Source of the DNA: an uncultured Candidatus Melainabacteria bacterium
Lineage (GTDB): Bacteria > Cyanobacteriota > Vampirovibrionia > Gastranaerophilales > Gastranaerophilaceae
Reading direction: 5' to 3'
NCBI GenBank assembly: GCA_934726055.1
Contig: CAKVCZ010000001.1
Span: 1-64,000 of the forward strand
DNA length: 64,000 nt
The notes beneath the pieces were generated by a model. The model saw only the letters and a program-made list of their open reading frames with translations. It searched no databases and was not told the DNA's origin. This document shows positions 26,336 through 35,197 of the stretch, in pieces. Each line of letters begins with the position of its first letter. Within the stretch, counting starts at the first letter, position 1. The position numbers and the translations under genes were made by a program.

Positions 26336-26483
26336 TTTATATTTTCTTTTTTGTAAATTTTTAGTAATAATTTTTAATTTTTTGTTTGCATTTTTTGCAA
26401 AAGTGGAACTTTTCACATGGTAAGCAATTTTGTTGTTTTATTTGAGAGGAAATATTAAATAAGAGTATAGCTATAATATAGCT

Positions 26484-26576
26484 ATGGCAGTTTTTGTCGC
26501 ATTTCATAGTCATGCGACAGCATCAGATGAGCCTAATATTTTGTGTACCGATTTGGCTTGTCTGGTGCACTTTTTT
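26484..26576 (+). ncRNA. Candidate small RNA with intrinsic terminator
   Basis: The gap 26336-26574 has a perfect TATAAT (26472-26477) but only a weak -35. It is followed by a 7-bp hairpin (GTCGCAT 26496-26502 with ATGCGAC 26512-26518) and a long stem, GCATCAGATGAGCC (26520-26533) with GGCTTGTCTGGTGC (26555-26568), all 14 positions pairing if wobbles are allowed. ACTTTTTT follows. The preceding gene already has its own terminator, so this one implies a separate transcript of about 93 bases. It has no SRP GGAA loop and matches no family I know. Confidence 0.45.
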
Positions 26577-27030
26577 ATATAGATATTTTTAATACAGCTT
26601 TTTTTACATATTTCGTTGAATCACAACTTATTTGAGGCATATGAACATCATTTGGATATAATATCATAAATTCATTTTCTTTTACTGTAATAAATTGTTG
26701 AACCTTATCCGTTTTTAAAAACTCTAAATCTTTTTCTGCATCGTACTTTTCAGAAGATAAAAATTCATCTATACATCCGACACCAATATTTTCAGAACCT
26801 TCTATTATATATTGAATATCAATATATTTCCTATGAGCCTCCCATTTACCTTCTGCAAGAGGCTTGGTATTATAATCCTGAATATTAATAAACACTTCAT
26901 CACCACAGATTTCATATCTGCCGTTTTCAATATGCTTCAAATCTGTTTTTTCTAAATAACCAAGACCAAGTTTTATTTTATCTGATAAAAAATAATAATT
27001 TTTACTATATTTTAATGAGTCTTTTATCAT
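26575..27030 (-). CDS. YhcH/YjgK/YiaL (DUF386) family cupin-like protein
   Basis: A 151-residue beta-sandwich protein of the family that includes E. coli YhcH/NanQ and EbgC, linked to sugar (for example sialic acid) anomer handling. The family motifs are clear: the region WEAHRKYIDIQYIIEGSE with the conserved His and Asp, and FMILYPNDVHMPQI with the metal-binding His. It is transcribed divergently from a GIY-YIG gene 25 bases away. No sialic acid genes are nearby, so the substrate is unknown. Confidence 0.85.
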   Translation of the reverse strand: MIKDSLKYSKNYYFLSDKIKLGLGYLEKTDLKHIENGRYEICGDEVFINIQDYNTKPLAEGKWEAHRKYIDIQYIIEGSENIGVGCIDEFLSSEKYDAEKDLEFLKTDKVQQFITVKENEFMILYPNDVHMPQISCDSTKYVKKAVLKISI

Positions 27031-27055
27031 AAAATTATTATAACATAAATTACAA

Positions 27056-27370
27056 ATGGAAGATAAAACATTTTACACATACATATTGCTTACTGAAAGA
27101 AATACATTTTATTGCGGCTATACTGACGATATAGAGAAAAGATACTATAAACATTGTCAAGGTACTGGTGCTAAATATACTCGTGCAAATAAGCCTGTAA
27201 GCATTGAATATCTTGCCAATTTTAAAGATAAATCTTCCGCTATGAAAGAAGAATGTAAAATAAAAAATTTAACAAAACCAGAAAAAATAGAATTGATAGA
27301 AAATTTCAAAAAAAATAAAAATAAATTATACAAATTGGCAAAAAGAATTACAGAAGAAAATACCATTTAG
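27056..27370 (+). CDS. GIY-YIG domain protein (UPF0213/YhbQ-like)
   Basis: A 104-residue protein made of a single GIY-YIG nuclease-like domain. The signature appears as YTYILL and FYCGYTDDIEKRYYKH (the conserved Tyr, Gly, Tyr and Arg), and the later Glu lies in SAMKEECKIKNL. Small free-standing members such as YhbQ are common and their nuclease role is uncertain. Its stop converges on the stop of the next gene. Confidence 0.88.
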   Translation: MEDKTFYTYILLTERNTFYCGYTDDIEKRYYKHCQGTGAKYTRANKPVSIEYLANFKDKSSAMKEECKIKNLTKPEKIELIENFKKNKNKLYKLAKRITEENTI

Positions 27371-27371
27371 A

Positions 27372-28622
27372 CTAATCTTTTACAGATTCTCCACCGGTAA
27401 GTTTTCCGCCTGACGTCGTTATTTTAGTCGGTATCACTCTGTTTACCTTTTGAACCTTAGACAAACTTGAATTATCTTCTTTTTTTAGAGCATTATAATT
27501 TTTGTTAATTTTTTTAATTTCTGCTTTGTATTCTCTTTTTAATTCTTTTTTCTTTTTCTTTATTTCTTTTTTAGCTTCTTTCTTCTTTTTCTTTTCATAT
27601 TTTTTCGCAATTTTTGATTCCGCAACAACACTTTTTGGATCTTCAATTCCATCTTCTACGATTTTTAAGCCAATAGTGCTTACATTCAAATTTTGGTCTG
27701 TCAAAGATTCCATCCTCACTTGATTACAATGAGCGTCAATACTCCAAGTACCTAAACTTCTTGGCGGATTTCCTGCATATGCATACGCAGTAACAACAAT
27801 TCTGTCTTTGTTTACAGCATCAAAGCCCATTGGATAAATATCCCAGCGAATATCTTTTACATCCAAATTTTTAGTAGTTTTCCAATAATATCTTATTGCA
27901 TCACGAATTTCCCTTGCTTTATGAACTTGTTTTGTTTCAAAATCGTAAGTATAAATTTCTGTTTGCCAAATACCATCACCGGTATTTCCTGTTTTTTCTT
28001 TAATAATTAAATATCTTTTATCAAGCGAAAAATCAACAGGTGTCAAAGTTCTAAACGTTCCATATTCAACCGGATAACGAGAAGTTGATAAAATTGGAAC
28101 AGGATCTTTTTGTGCAATATTAGCCTTTATAACCTTTTCCACATCCGGCATACCTTTTTTTAAAGGTACTATATACAAATCACAATCAGTAGAATCAGTC
28201 TTTGCATAGTAACTCACAATCGGAATAACCATAAATTCCGTATCAGGAGAAATTATTCCCGGCATTACTTCTTGCCTGTCAAAGTGAACTTTTCTTTGCA
28301 AATTTAATTCAGCAGTTCCCGGTGGAACATTATAACGAATTAATTTATATTTTGGCTGAGGCACATATTTCATGTTACTATCTTTTATTTTTGGAATAAA
28401 ATCGCCATTGCCTTCACGTTTGTCTTTCGATACGGATTTTTTTTCATACTCTTCCATTGTCATGTAGCCTGATTCAGGCATTTTCTTTTTCTTGTATCTG
28501 TCTTTAGCTTCTTGCTTACGAACTTTTTTGGTACGATTTATTTCTTTATTCGTTATCGCAAAGCAACAAGTATTACTTAAAAAAGTAATCAGCAATAAAA
28601 CAGATAATACCTTACGATACAT
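27372..28622 (-). CDS. Exported protein of unknown function with Lys-rich C terminus
   Basis: A 416-residue protein with a signal peptide (MYRKVLSVLLLITF, cleaved around CCFA) and a Lys-rich segment straight after it. The middle (about 100-320) has alternating beta-strand patterns such as YLIIKEKTGNTGDGIW and IYTYDFETKQVHKA, like a beta-propeller. From about 335 to 385 runs an extreme Lys/Glu coiled-coil-like stretch (KKKKEAKKEIKKKKKELKRE). The start overlaps the stop of the response regulator gene (TTTAATG), and AAGAAGG is upstream. It may be cotranscribed with the two-component pair and could be its periplasmic partner or output; that is inference. Confidence 0.75.
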   Translation of the reverse strand: MYRKVLSVLLLITFLSNTCCFAITNKEINRTKKVRKQEAKDRYKKKKMPESGYMTMEEYEKKSVSKDKREGNGDFIPKIKDSNMKYVPQPKYKLIRYNVPPGTAELNLQRKVHFDRQEVMPGIISPDTEFMVIPIVSYYAKTDSTDCDLYIVPLKKGMPDVEKVIKANIAQKDPVPILSTSRYPVEYGTFRTLTPVDFSLDKRYLIIKEKTGNTGDGIWQTEIYTYDFETKQVHKAREIRDAIRYYWKTTKNLDVKDIRWDIYPMGFDAVNKDRIVVTAYAYAGNPPRSLGTWSIDAHCNQVRMESLTDQNLNVSTIGLKIVEDGIEDPKSVVAESKIAKKYEKKKKKEAKKEIKKKKKELKREYKAEIKKINKNYNALKKEDNSSLSKVQKVNRVIPTKITTSGGKLTGGESVKD

Positions 28623-29299
28623 TAAACAAGACCTTCTTCCATTGCAATTCTTACAGCTTTTGTTCTTTTGGAAACAGATAATTTTTGAAGAATACTATGA
28701 ACATGAGCTTTTGCGGTTGATTTCGTAATCACACATTTTTCCGCAATTTGAGGATTTGATAATCCTTCAACCATTAATGACAAAATCTCCATTTCTCTAC
28801 TTGTTAATCCATAAATATTTTTACCATCTTTATAATTAATTTCGGTAGTAACTGTATTTACTGTATTTTTGTTATTTCTTTGAATATTTGATAAAACAAT
28901 TTTTGCAATTTGAGGATCTAACCAACCTGTACCTTCTGCAACTGATTTTATAGCTCTTTCAGTTTGTTCAGCATTGGCACCTTTCATAATATAACCATTT
29001 GCACCAGCTTCAAATGCAGCTAAAACATCATTTTCTTCATCACGAGAAGTAAACATCAAAACTTTTATTTCAGGATTTGATTCTTTTATTCTTTTAGTAG
29101 CTTCAATACCATCAATTTCAGGCAAGCCAATATCCATTAAAACAACATCCGGCAATAATTCCTGAGCCTTTCTAACTCCATCAAGTCCATCTTCTGCTTC
29201 AGCAACAAGATCTATATCACCAATTTTTTCTAATACCAGCGAAAGCCCCATTCTTACCATTAAATGATCTTCTACTATAAGAACTTTTAAATTTGACAT
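28622..29299 (-). CDS. NarL/FixJ-type response regulator
   Basis: A two-domain regulator: a receiver (residues 1-120; Asp in DVVLMDIGLPEIDG, Thr/Ser in LMFTSRDEEND, Lys-equivalent in GYIMKGA) and a C-terminal LuxR-type helix-turn-helix (YGLTSREMEILSLMVEGLSNPQIAEKC). It binds DNA when phosphorylated. Its start overlaps the stop of the kinase gene by one base, so the two are one operon and probably a cognate pair. Confidence 0.93.
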   Translation of the reverse strand: MSNLKVLIVEDHLMVRMGLSLVLEKIGDIDLVAEAEDGLDGVRKAQELLPDVVLMDIGLPEIDGIEATKRIKESNPEIKVLMFTSRDEENDVLAAFEAGANGYIMKGANAEQTERAIKSVAEGTGWLDPQIAKIVLSNIQRNNKNTVNTVTTEINYKDGKNIYGLTSREMEILSLMVEGLSNPQIAEKCVITKSTAKAHVHSILQKLSVSKRTKAVRIAMEEGLV

Positions 29300-30867
29300 T
29301 ACGCTGATAACCTTTCTTTTGCCGGCTTAACTACTACATCTGTTAATATAAATGAGAATTCACTACCCTGATTTATTTTACTTTCTAACCAAATCTTGCC
29401 GCCATGAGCTTCTATAATTTGGCGAGAAAGATATAATCCCAAACCTGTACCTGTTGAACGTTTTTTGCTTGTCCCCTGAGAAAAACGTTTAAACAAATGA
29501 GGAATATCTTCCTTTGGAATACCATTTCCTGTATCAGATACAGAGAATATAAAATCTCCGTCTTTTTCCTGCACCAAAACTTCTATTTTCCCACCCTGAT
29601 TTGTGTAATTTACAGCATTGCCGCATAAATTTGCAATAACTCTGCCAATTTCTTGCCTATCTGCATTTATTAATAAATCATTATCAGGCTCAAATTTAAC
29701 AGCGAATTCAATATTTTTCTTATCTGCAAGAGGTTTTAATTCTTCATATCTTTGCATAATAAGATCCTTGGCATTAAAATTACTTTTTACCAATTGAACT
29801 TTTCCTGCATCAAACTTATAAACAGTTAAAAGACTGTTAACAAGACCAAGCAATCCTTCATTGTTTGATTTCATAGTTGATAAAAGCATTTGTTGTTTAC
29901 TATTTAATTCACCAACTGTCCCGTCAAGAAAAAAGTCCAAAGTTTGAATTGCTGCTGTTAGCGGTGTACGCATATCGTGGGTTAATGTAGCTATAAAGTC
30001 ATCTCTTAACCTATCAGTTTCTTTTTGAACACTAACATCTCTAATCACACCTACAAACTTTTGTTGAGGCACCTCATCATTCTCTGTTGCAATTAAGGCA
30101 AAACTAACTTCCACAGGAATTTGTTTTGCACTTAGAGCGTTTGTTATATAGCTATCTCTTAATACAGCTTCTCCATCTTCCAAGCAATCCGATAGAATTT
30201 GCTTGATATCTCCTCCCAATAAAAGGTCTGATACATTTAATTTTAATATATTTTGTTCGCTCAAACCCGATAAATTTTCTGTCGCAGGATTTAACTGTTC
30301 TATGTTTCCGTTATTATCAATTATAACAATACCGTCAGCACAATTAGTAACAATACTCTTTAACTTTGAATGAGCCTGTACTAAATCTTTTGTCTTTTCC
30401 GCAACCAAATCTTCTAAATTGTGTGAATATTTTTCTAATTCAGTTTTTGCTATCTCCAATTCACCAATTTTTTCATTCAATTTATCTATTAAATTACTTC
30501 TTTCAATACCGTTTTTAATATTGACGATTAAGTCATCATTATCCCAAGGTTTTTCTATATATTTATACAAACCGATTTCATTAATTGCCCTGATAGCATT
30601 TTCCTTATCTGCATATCCGGTAAGTAAAATTTTACTAACATTTGGATACAATTCTTTGGCTTTTGTTAAAAATTCCAATCCGTTCATTTCCGGCATAATA
30701 AAGTCTGAAACTATAATATCAGGCTTATTTTCTTTTAAAAATTCAACTGCCTCAACAGGATTATTAAACGTTACACAATTATTGAACCCTTCCAGTTTTA
30801 AAAGAGTTTTAAATGCTGACGTAACCATTTGTTCGTCATCAACGACAACTATCATTCCGCTTTCCAT
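29299..30867 (-). CDS. Hybrid sensor: receiver-PAS-histidine kinase, soluble
   Basis: A 522-residue protein without transmembrane segments. An N-terminal receiver (Asp in DIIVSDFIMPEMNG; GYADKENAIRAINEIGLYKYIEKPW) is followed by a coiled coil (~120-165), a PAS domain (~165-275) and HisKA with the H-box FIATLTHDMRTPLTAA. The HATPase has N-box ANLCGNAVNYTNQG, G1 VSDTGNGIP and G2 GTGLGLYLSR. The receiver placed before the kinase is typical of a relay that takes its input from another kinase. It is first in an operon with the NarL-type regulator. The start ATG 30867 has only a weak SD; an in-frame ATG at 30855 is possible. Confidence 0.92.
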   Translation of the reverse strand: MESGMIVVVDDEQMVTSAFKTLLKLEGFNNCVTFNNPVEAVEFLKENKPDIIVSDFIMPEMNGLEFLTKAKELYPNVSKILLTGYADKENAIRAINEIGLYKYIEKPWDNDDLIVNIKNGIERSNLIDKLNEKIGELEIAKTELEKYSHNLEDLVAEKTKDLVQAHSKLKSIVTNCADGIVIIDNNGNIEQLNPATENLSGLSEQNILKLNVSDLLLGGDIKQILSDCLEDGEAVLRDSYITNALSAKQIPVEVSFALIATENDEVPQQKFVGVIRDVSVQKETDRLRDDFIATLTHDMRTPLTAAIQTLDFFLDGTVGELNSKQQMLLSTMKSNNEGLLGLVNSLLTVYKFDAGKVQLVKSNFNAKDLIMQRYEELKPLADKKNIEFAVKFEPDNDLLINADRQEIGRVIANLCGNAVNYTNQGGKIEVLVQEKDGDFIFSVSDTGNGIPKEDIPHLFKRFSQGTSKKRSTGTGLGLYLSRQIIEAHGGKIWLESKINQGSEFSFILTDVVVKPAKERLSA

Positions 30868-30963
30868 AGCAATATGATACTCTATTTTTTAAGCCATGCC
30901 AAATTCTTTACAATCTGTAAACATTTAAAAATTTTTATATAGCTAATTAATATAACAACAAAT

Positions 30964-31596
30964 TTATTTCAAAATCAAAGATTTAACTCTTGTGAAAGGC
31001 CAAACTAAAGTAACAGCACGACCAATAATTCTTTCTTTTGGTAAAAACCCCCAATAACGGCTATCTTGAGAATTTCCCCTATTATCACCCATCATAAAGT
31101 AATTACCATCAGGAACAATCATCGGACCGCAATACATTTGTTCTGAACAATCATTGTAATCATATTTACTTTTAATATAAGGCTCATCCAAGGCTTTTCC
31201 GTTTACAATAACAGAAAACGCACCATCCTTTGGATTTTTAATAATCTCAATTTTATCACCCGGAAGTCCAACTACACGTTTTATAAAAGCGATATCCGTA
31301 CAGAAAAATCCTGTCAATCGCTCAAAAACCTTTATTGGATTAGAGCTTAACTTAACCATTGGAGGATAAAAAACAAGAACATCACCTCTTTGAGGCTCTC
31401 TATAAAAGCGAGAAACACGTTCTACAACAATTCTGTCTCTTTCTACCAACGTTGGATTCATAGAACCTGATGGAATCCATCTGATTTCTCCTAAGAAAAA
31501 TTTTATTATTATAACCATTACCACAACAAAAACAACAGTTTCAACTGTTTCTTTCAGCATTGGTTTTATTTTCTTTTCATACAATTCTTTGTCCAT
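30964..31596 (-). CDS. lepB: Signal peptidase I
   Basis: A membrane-bound serine protease that cleaves Sec/Tat signal peptides. One N-terminal transmembrane helix (about 13-32) is followed by box B WIPSGSMNPTL with the catalytic Ser, box D FIKRVVGLPGD with the catalytic Lys, and box E MGDNRGNSQDSRYWG. The gene ends a tightly packed operon; its ATG overlaps the stop of the polyprenyl synthase gene (TAATG). Confidence 0.95.
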   Translation of the reverse strand: MDKELYEKKIKPMLKETVETVVFVVVMVIIIKFFLGEIRWIPSGSMNPTLVERDRIVVERVSRFYREPQRGDVLVFYPPMVKLSSNPIKVFERLTGFFCTDIAFIKRVVGLPGDKIEIIKNPKDGAFSVIVNGKALDEPYIKSKYDYNDCSEQMYCGPMIVPDGNYFMMGDNRGNSQDSRYWGFLPKERIIGRAVTLVWPFTRVKSLILK

Positions 31597-32468
31597 TATA
31601 CCTTCAATATCTCTGCCAAATCAATTAATGCACTATTATATTCATTATTTGGCAATTCTTTCAAAACATTCTTAATATCTTCTATATAATTATCTAACAA
31701 TTCTTTTGTTTTTTCAATGCCATATTCAATATTTTCTAAATTACCTGCAAATATTACAGGTGCATTGTATATTCCGTCTTTTATATCACTATTAACAGGC
31801 TTATCTGACTTTGTTTGAATAACATTCAACAAATCATCCCTCATTTGGAAAGCAATTCCAAAAAGTTCAGAAAACATTTTAGCTTTTTCCTGATTTAAGT
31901 CTGCAATTTTTACAGAACTCAAAAGACCCGCCATAAACAATTCCGCAGTTTTGTTTTTACATTTTTCAATATATTCTTCCATTGTTGGAATTTTAAACTT
32001 TTTCACGTACTGATTTAATTCACCTTTACACAAATTTGTCAAAGAATTATTAAAGATATCAAGAATTTCCGAATCTTGTACTTTTAACAATTTTTGAATA
32101 GCAATTGTCAACAAGAAATCACCAAAAACTACGGCAAGATTATTTCCAAACTCCGCATTCAGAGTTTTTTGATTACGTCTTTTATCAGAACAATCTATGA
32201 CATCATCATGAATTAACGTAGCATTGTGTATAAGCTCGACCGCACTTTGAATTAACACTTGCTTTTTGGTTATTTCAGCACCAAACATTTTTAAATACAG
32301 CAAATTCAAAATCGGACGAATCCTCTTTGATGGAGATGTTATCAACTGAATTAAACTTTTTTGTAAACACTCCTCACCACAAGAAAAATCACACAATTCA
32401 TCTTCTATTTTTGATAGTTCATCAGATACTAAAGATTTTATTTTTGCATATTCTTGTTCAAAACTCAT
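31596..32468 (-). CDS. Polyprenyl (geranylgeranyl/longer) diphosphate synthase
   Basis: A trans-isoprenyl diphosphate synthase that elongates isoprenoid chains. The first Asp-rich motif is LIHDDVIDCSDKRR (about residue 80). The second is AFQMRDDLLNV, in which the usual DDxxD ends in Asn rather than Asp, a small deviation. FQMRDD and the Lys/Gln-rich region after it are family-like. Chain length cannot be told. Starts and stops overlap with both neighbours, so it is cotranscribed with the lipoate ligase-like gene and lepB. Confidence 0.88.
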   Translation of the reverse strand: MSFEQEYAKIKSLVSDELSKIEDELCDFSCGEECLQKSLIQLITSPSKRIRPILNLLYLKMFGAEITKKQVLIQSAVELIHNATLIHDDVIDCSDKRRNQKTLNAEFGNNLAVVFGDFLLTIAIQKLLKVQDSEILDIFNNSLTNLCKGELNQYVKKFKIPTMEEYIEKCKNKTAELFMAGLLSSVKIADLNQEKAKMFSELFGIAFQMRDDLLNVIQTKSDKPVNSDIKDGIYNAPVIFAGNLENIEYGIEKTKELLDNYIEDIKNVLKELPNNEYNSALIDLAEILKV

Positions 32469-33118
32469 TAATCATAACCCCACAAATCTATTATATCCGA
32501 TAATTTTATGTTCGGATTAATTTCTTTTATGCAAGTTATTGTATCCGCATTGATTTTTTCATCGAAAAGATTTTCCAAAAGTTCTTTATCATAATCAAAA
32601 AGAATCGAACCATGTTGCAGGATATATCCATCTTTTCTAAATTGAGCAGAACCGATAAGTTTTTTACATTGATAACACAAATCAGCACCTGTTGCAATTT
32701 GCATACAATAATTTATGTTATGATTAGAATGCTTTTGACTGCCAAAAGTCAAATCAATACCAAGTTTTTTGAATTTATCCACAAACATTTGAGAAATTTG
32801 TTTGTAAGATTCTACAACACTTTCACCGTTTTTAAGACTCGATACCGAGCATACATAACTATATGTTAATTCCATATCATGTAATAAAGCTCTACCGCCT
32901 GTTAATCGTTTAACCACGTCTATATCGTACTTTTTTAAAAACTCTTCTTTTACAAAATTCCCTTTTTGATTTCTTCCGATAGAAACACATTTTGGTTTCC
33001 AACCGTACAGCCTAAAAACAGGCTCAATAGAATTTTCTTTTATGGCATTTTCCAGCAAATCACTATCAATTTGCATATTTTCTTTGCCTGTATAAACACT
33101 GTATGGTATAAATTTCAT
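32468..33118 (-). CDS. Lipoate-protein ligase / octanoyltransferase family (LplA/LipM-like)
   Basis: A biotin/lipoate transferase-fold protein, 216 residues. The family motif VVKRLTGGRALLHDMELTYS (about 65-85) and the catalytic Lys region CKKLIGSAQFRKDGYILQHGSIL are intact, with a Cys-x-x-Cys just before it (CYQCKK). The Cys-containing arrangement is compatible with a LipM-like octanoyltransferase, but a small lipoate ligase is equally possible. It is the first gene of the operon with polyprenyl synthase and lepB. No clear SD. Confidence 0.82.
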   Translation of the reverse strand: MKFIPYSVYTGKENMQIDSDLLENAIKENSIEPVFRLYGWKPKCVSIGRNQKGNFVKEEFLKKYDIDVVKRLTGGRALLHDMELTYSYVCSVSSLKNGESVVESYKQISQMFVDKFKKLGIDLTFGSQKHSNHNINYCMQIATGADLCYQCKKLIGSAQFRKDGYILQHGSILFDYDKELLENLFDEKINADTITCIKEINPNIKLSDIIDLWGYD

Positions 33119-33181
33119 ACAACAATTATACTTAAAACATACATAATATAAATCGGAAAGATATATAATAAATTAAATTAT

Positions 33182-34033
33182 TTACTTACAGCTTGTAACT
33201 GTTGTAGATAAAGTTTTGTTACTATGGTTACATTTACCTGCATTACTACTATGACTAACATCAAGATAATCCATATTACCTGTATTTATTACCCAAGCTG
33301 TACAAAACTTTCCATTTGAAAAGCATACTGATTTTTGAATATCATCAGTCCACTTATTTCCACCGCCTTGTGGAAAAACACCATCTTTTGTAACAATAAA
33401 CAGAAATACATCTATACTACTCACACTATCACCCTTATATGGACCATCAATATCTACATATAAAGTTCCACAGTAAGAAGAATATCCTGTTTGATAGTCA
33501 CTACTAGTAGGTAAAGTACAAGAATCTGCAATAGAGAAATATATAGAAGCACCACTTGACAAAATGACTGAATTATCCCAATTCGCAGAGCTCATACTAG
33601 CATGGGCCGCTGTCGCAGTTTTTGAAAAATTCAATCTTCCAATAGTAGCCGTCATACAATCACCACCAGAACGACAAGATTTTTTAATTTTCATAAATTC
33701 AGTTATTCTGTCAAAATATCTCTTTCTACAAGAATTTCCTGATACGCACCATGTTTCTAGAGGTCCATATACAGCTGTCGCTCTATTATGAGCTTCATTT
33801 AATTCTGCATATATTTTCTTTACTTTAGTTACTTTTTCTTGATTATTTGTTGAACTGTTCAAATTTGGAATAGTTAGGGCAGCAACAACACCTATAATCC
33901 CCATTACAATTAAGGTTTCAGCTAGAGTAAATGCTAATATTTTCTTTGTATTTTTTAGAAAAGAGCCAAAATCACGAGAATTCTTGCTATTACTGGATTC
34001 TACTTCCAGCCCTAGCTGTATCCCTTTATTCAT
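33182..34033 (-). CDS. Second prepilin-like protein with long leader
   Basis: A paralogue of the protein at 21915-22808. The hydrophobic helix AFTLAETLIVMGIIGVVAAL begins near residue 34, with a leader of about 34 residues that is again supported by a strong SD (AAAGGAG before ATG 34033). Cleavage would again be after Ala. The globular part has several paired Cys (CVSGNSCRKR, CRSGGDCM, CTAWV). Both proteins share VDIDG, DGVFPQG/DSIIPQG and the CTAWV.NxGNxDYL block near the C terminus, so they are one family of large disulfide-rich pilins. Confidence 0.85.
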   Translation of the reverse strand: MNKGIQLGLEVESSNSKNSRDFGSFLKNTKKILAFTLAETLIVMGIIGVVAALTIPNLNSSTNNQEKVTKVKKIYAELNEAHNRATAVYGPLETWCVSGNSCRKRYFDRITEFMKIKKSCRSGGDCMTATIGRLNFSKTATAAHASMSSANWDNSVILSSGASIYFSIADSCTLPTSSDYQTGYSSYCGTLYVDIDGPYKGDSVSSIDVFLFIVTKDGVFPQGGGNKWTDDIQKSVCFSNGKFCTAWVINTGNMDYLDVSHSSNAGKCNHSNKTLSTTVTSCK

Positions 34034-34159
34034 AAGTATTTACTCCTTTCTATCTTATTACGTAATAATTATATACCCAAATTCCATGCTTTGCAAACAC
34101 TTTTTTGTTTTTATATAATTATTCTCGCACATAACCGAGTTTATAATAAATGTAGGTGA

Positions 34160-34272
34160 GCGATTTTTGGGTAGAGTGAAACTCGTAAGAGCAAATTGCC
34201 GTTTTTGAGTGCTAAATTTGTGTTTAGCAAATTGAACGAAAAATAAGGCTTTGCTCACCCCAAAAATCAAGA
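34160..34272. repeat. Intergenic repeat block 1, copy A
   Basis: About 113 bases nearly identical to 52341-52452; the shared core runs from GCGATTTTTGGGTAGAGTG to CCAAAAATCAAG and contains a TGCTAAA/TTTAGCA hairpin. The gap 34034-34690 holds this and two further repeat blocks but no gene I can support. Confidence 0.85.
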
Positions 34273-34380
34273 CGAATATCTTCAGGTTGAGGCTTGTCCG
34301 AGCATATATATGCGAGTTGCCTCAACTCAAATTGAACCGTACTTTTTATTAATAAACGAGGTTCAGTGCGAATGTTTTGT

Positions 34381-34427
34381 GGAACTTTTGCGTCAAAAGT
34401 TCCTCCACCTGAAGGGCTGTTTTGACT
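34381..34427. repeat. Intergenic repeat block 2, copy A1
   Basis: A perfect hairpin, GGAACTTTTG-CGT-CAAAAGTTCC, followed by CTGAAGGGCTGTTTTGACT, which also follows the equivalent hairpin at 52555-52577. Confidence 0.8.
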
Positions 34428-34471
34428 ATGTTTGATTTAAATTAACAAAAGAATAAATAAAATTTTTGTAT

Positions 34472-34592
34472 TACTTTTCTAAAAAAGTTCCCCTGTCCGG
34501 AGGACTGTTCTGACTAAATTGAAAATAATATTCGATTATTGGACAGATTCTGAAACAAGTTCAGAATGACATGGTAAAATTTTTGAAAACCT
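34472..34592. repeat. Intergenic repeat block 2/3, copy A2
   Basis: A degenerate block 2 (half hairpin and GGACTGTTCTGACT) runs into block 3, which is nearly identical to the right end of the 52.3-52.7 kb copy: ATTGAAAATAATATTCGATT and then the hairpin TTCTGAA-ACAAG-TTCAGAA. Confidence 0.8.
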
Positions 34593-34643
34593 TTTGCCAT
34601 CAAAACACCAAAAGGTTCGTTAATTAAATTAAAGCAAAGTAAA

Positions 34644-34675
34644 AACAGGAACCTCAATATTTTGAAGTTCCTGTT
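34644..34675 (-). terminator. Intrinsic terminator of the ECF sigma/Spy-like operon
   Basis: AACAGGAAC pairs with GTTCCTGTT, and TCAA with TTGA after one mismatch, around a 4-base loop; TTTTT follows on the minus strand. It lies about 15 bases after the Spy-like gene. Confidence 0.8.
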
Positions 34676-34690
34676 CCTTTATTTCATTTC

Positions 34691-35182
34691 CTATTTGTTT
34701 TTATTCATTGGGTGTCTTCTTCCATATGTCGTATGCTCTTGTTTCATTTTTTCTAATTCAGCTTTTTGTTCTTTTGTCAAGATTGACTCAAAGTATTGTT
34801 TATTTGATTCACGAATTCCATCACATTTTGCTTTTAGTTCTTTAATTTCTTTATTTAATTTAATCAAATCAGCATCAGTTTGTTCATATTTTTTGAAAAT
34901 TTCACGTTTTGCTTGTTCTTTTTGTCTAATTTGTTGGAATAGCGGATCTATTTTAGCTCTGCTTGCTTCACGATTTTTCTTCAATTTTTCTTTTTGAGCA
35001 TCAGTTAAATTTAGGCGTTTTTCAAAGTATCCTTTTTCATGAGGAGGTGGTGGCATCATTTGACCTTTACATGGCGGACATTTTCTATCTGTATCAGTTT
35101 TCGCCGTTGTAGTTGTATCTGCTGCCAATACTGTTGATGCTGTCATAATTAATATTGCGGTTAATATAAGTGTTTTTTTCAT
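34691..35182 (-). CDS. Periplasmic Spy/CpxP/ZraP-like LTxxQ protein
   Basis: A small secreted helical protein. The signal peptide is MKKTLILTAILIMTASTVLAA. The LTxxQ motif appears twice as LNLTDAQKEKLKKNRE (about residue 57) and ILTKEQKAELEKM (near the C terminus), with a long charged helical middle. CPPCK near the mature N terminus could bind metal. In the family these are periplasmic chaperones or stress sensors under envelope-stress control. It is the last gene of an operon with an ECF sigma and its anti-sigma, which fits a stress effector or feedback sensor. Confidence 0.85.
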   Translation of the reverse strand: MKKTLILTAILIMTASTVLAADTTTTAKTDTDRKCPPCKGQMMPPPPHEKGYFEKRLNLTDAQKEKLKKNREASRAKIDPLFQQIRQKEQAKREIFKKYEQTDADLIKLNKEIKELKAKCDGIRESNKQYFESILTKEQKAELEKMKQEHTTYGRRHPMNKNK

Positions 35183-35197
35183 AAGTAATATCCTTTC

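Noticed and set aside
26484..26576. SRP (4.5S) or 6S RNA
   Set aside because: The SRP GGAA loop and conserved asymmetric bulge are absent, and the length is too short for 6S.
34058..34270. Open reading frame on the minus strand over repeat block 1
   Set aside because: Its translation shares a segment with the frame at 52284-52514 because both cover copies of the same intergenic repeat. No SD, no coding signature beyond the repeat.
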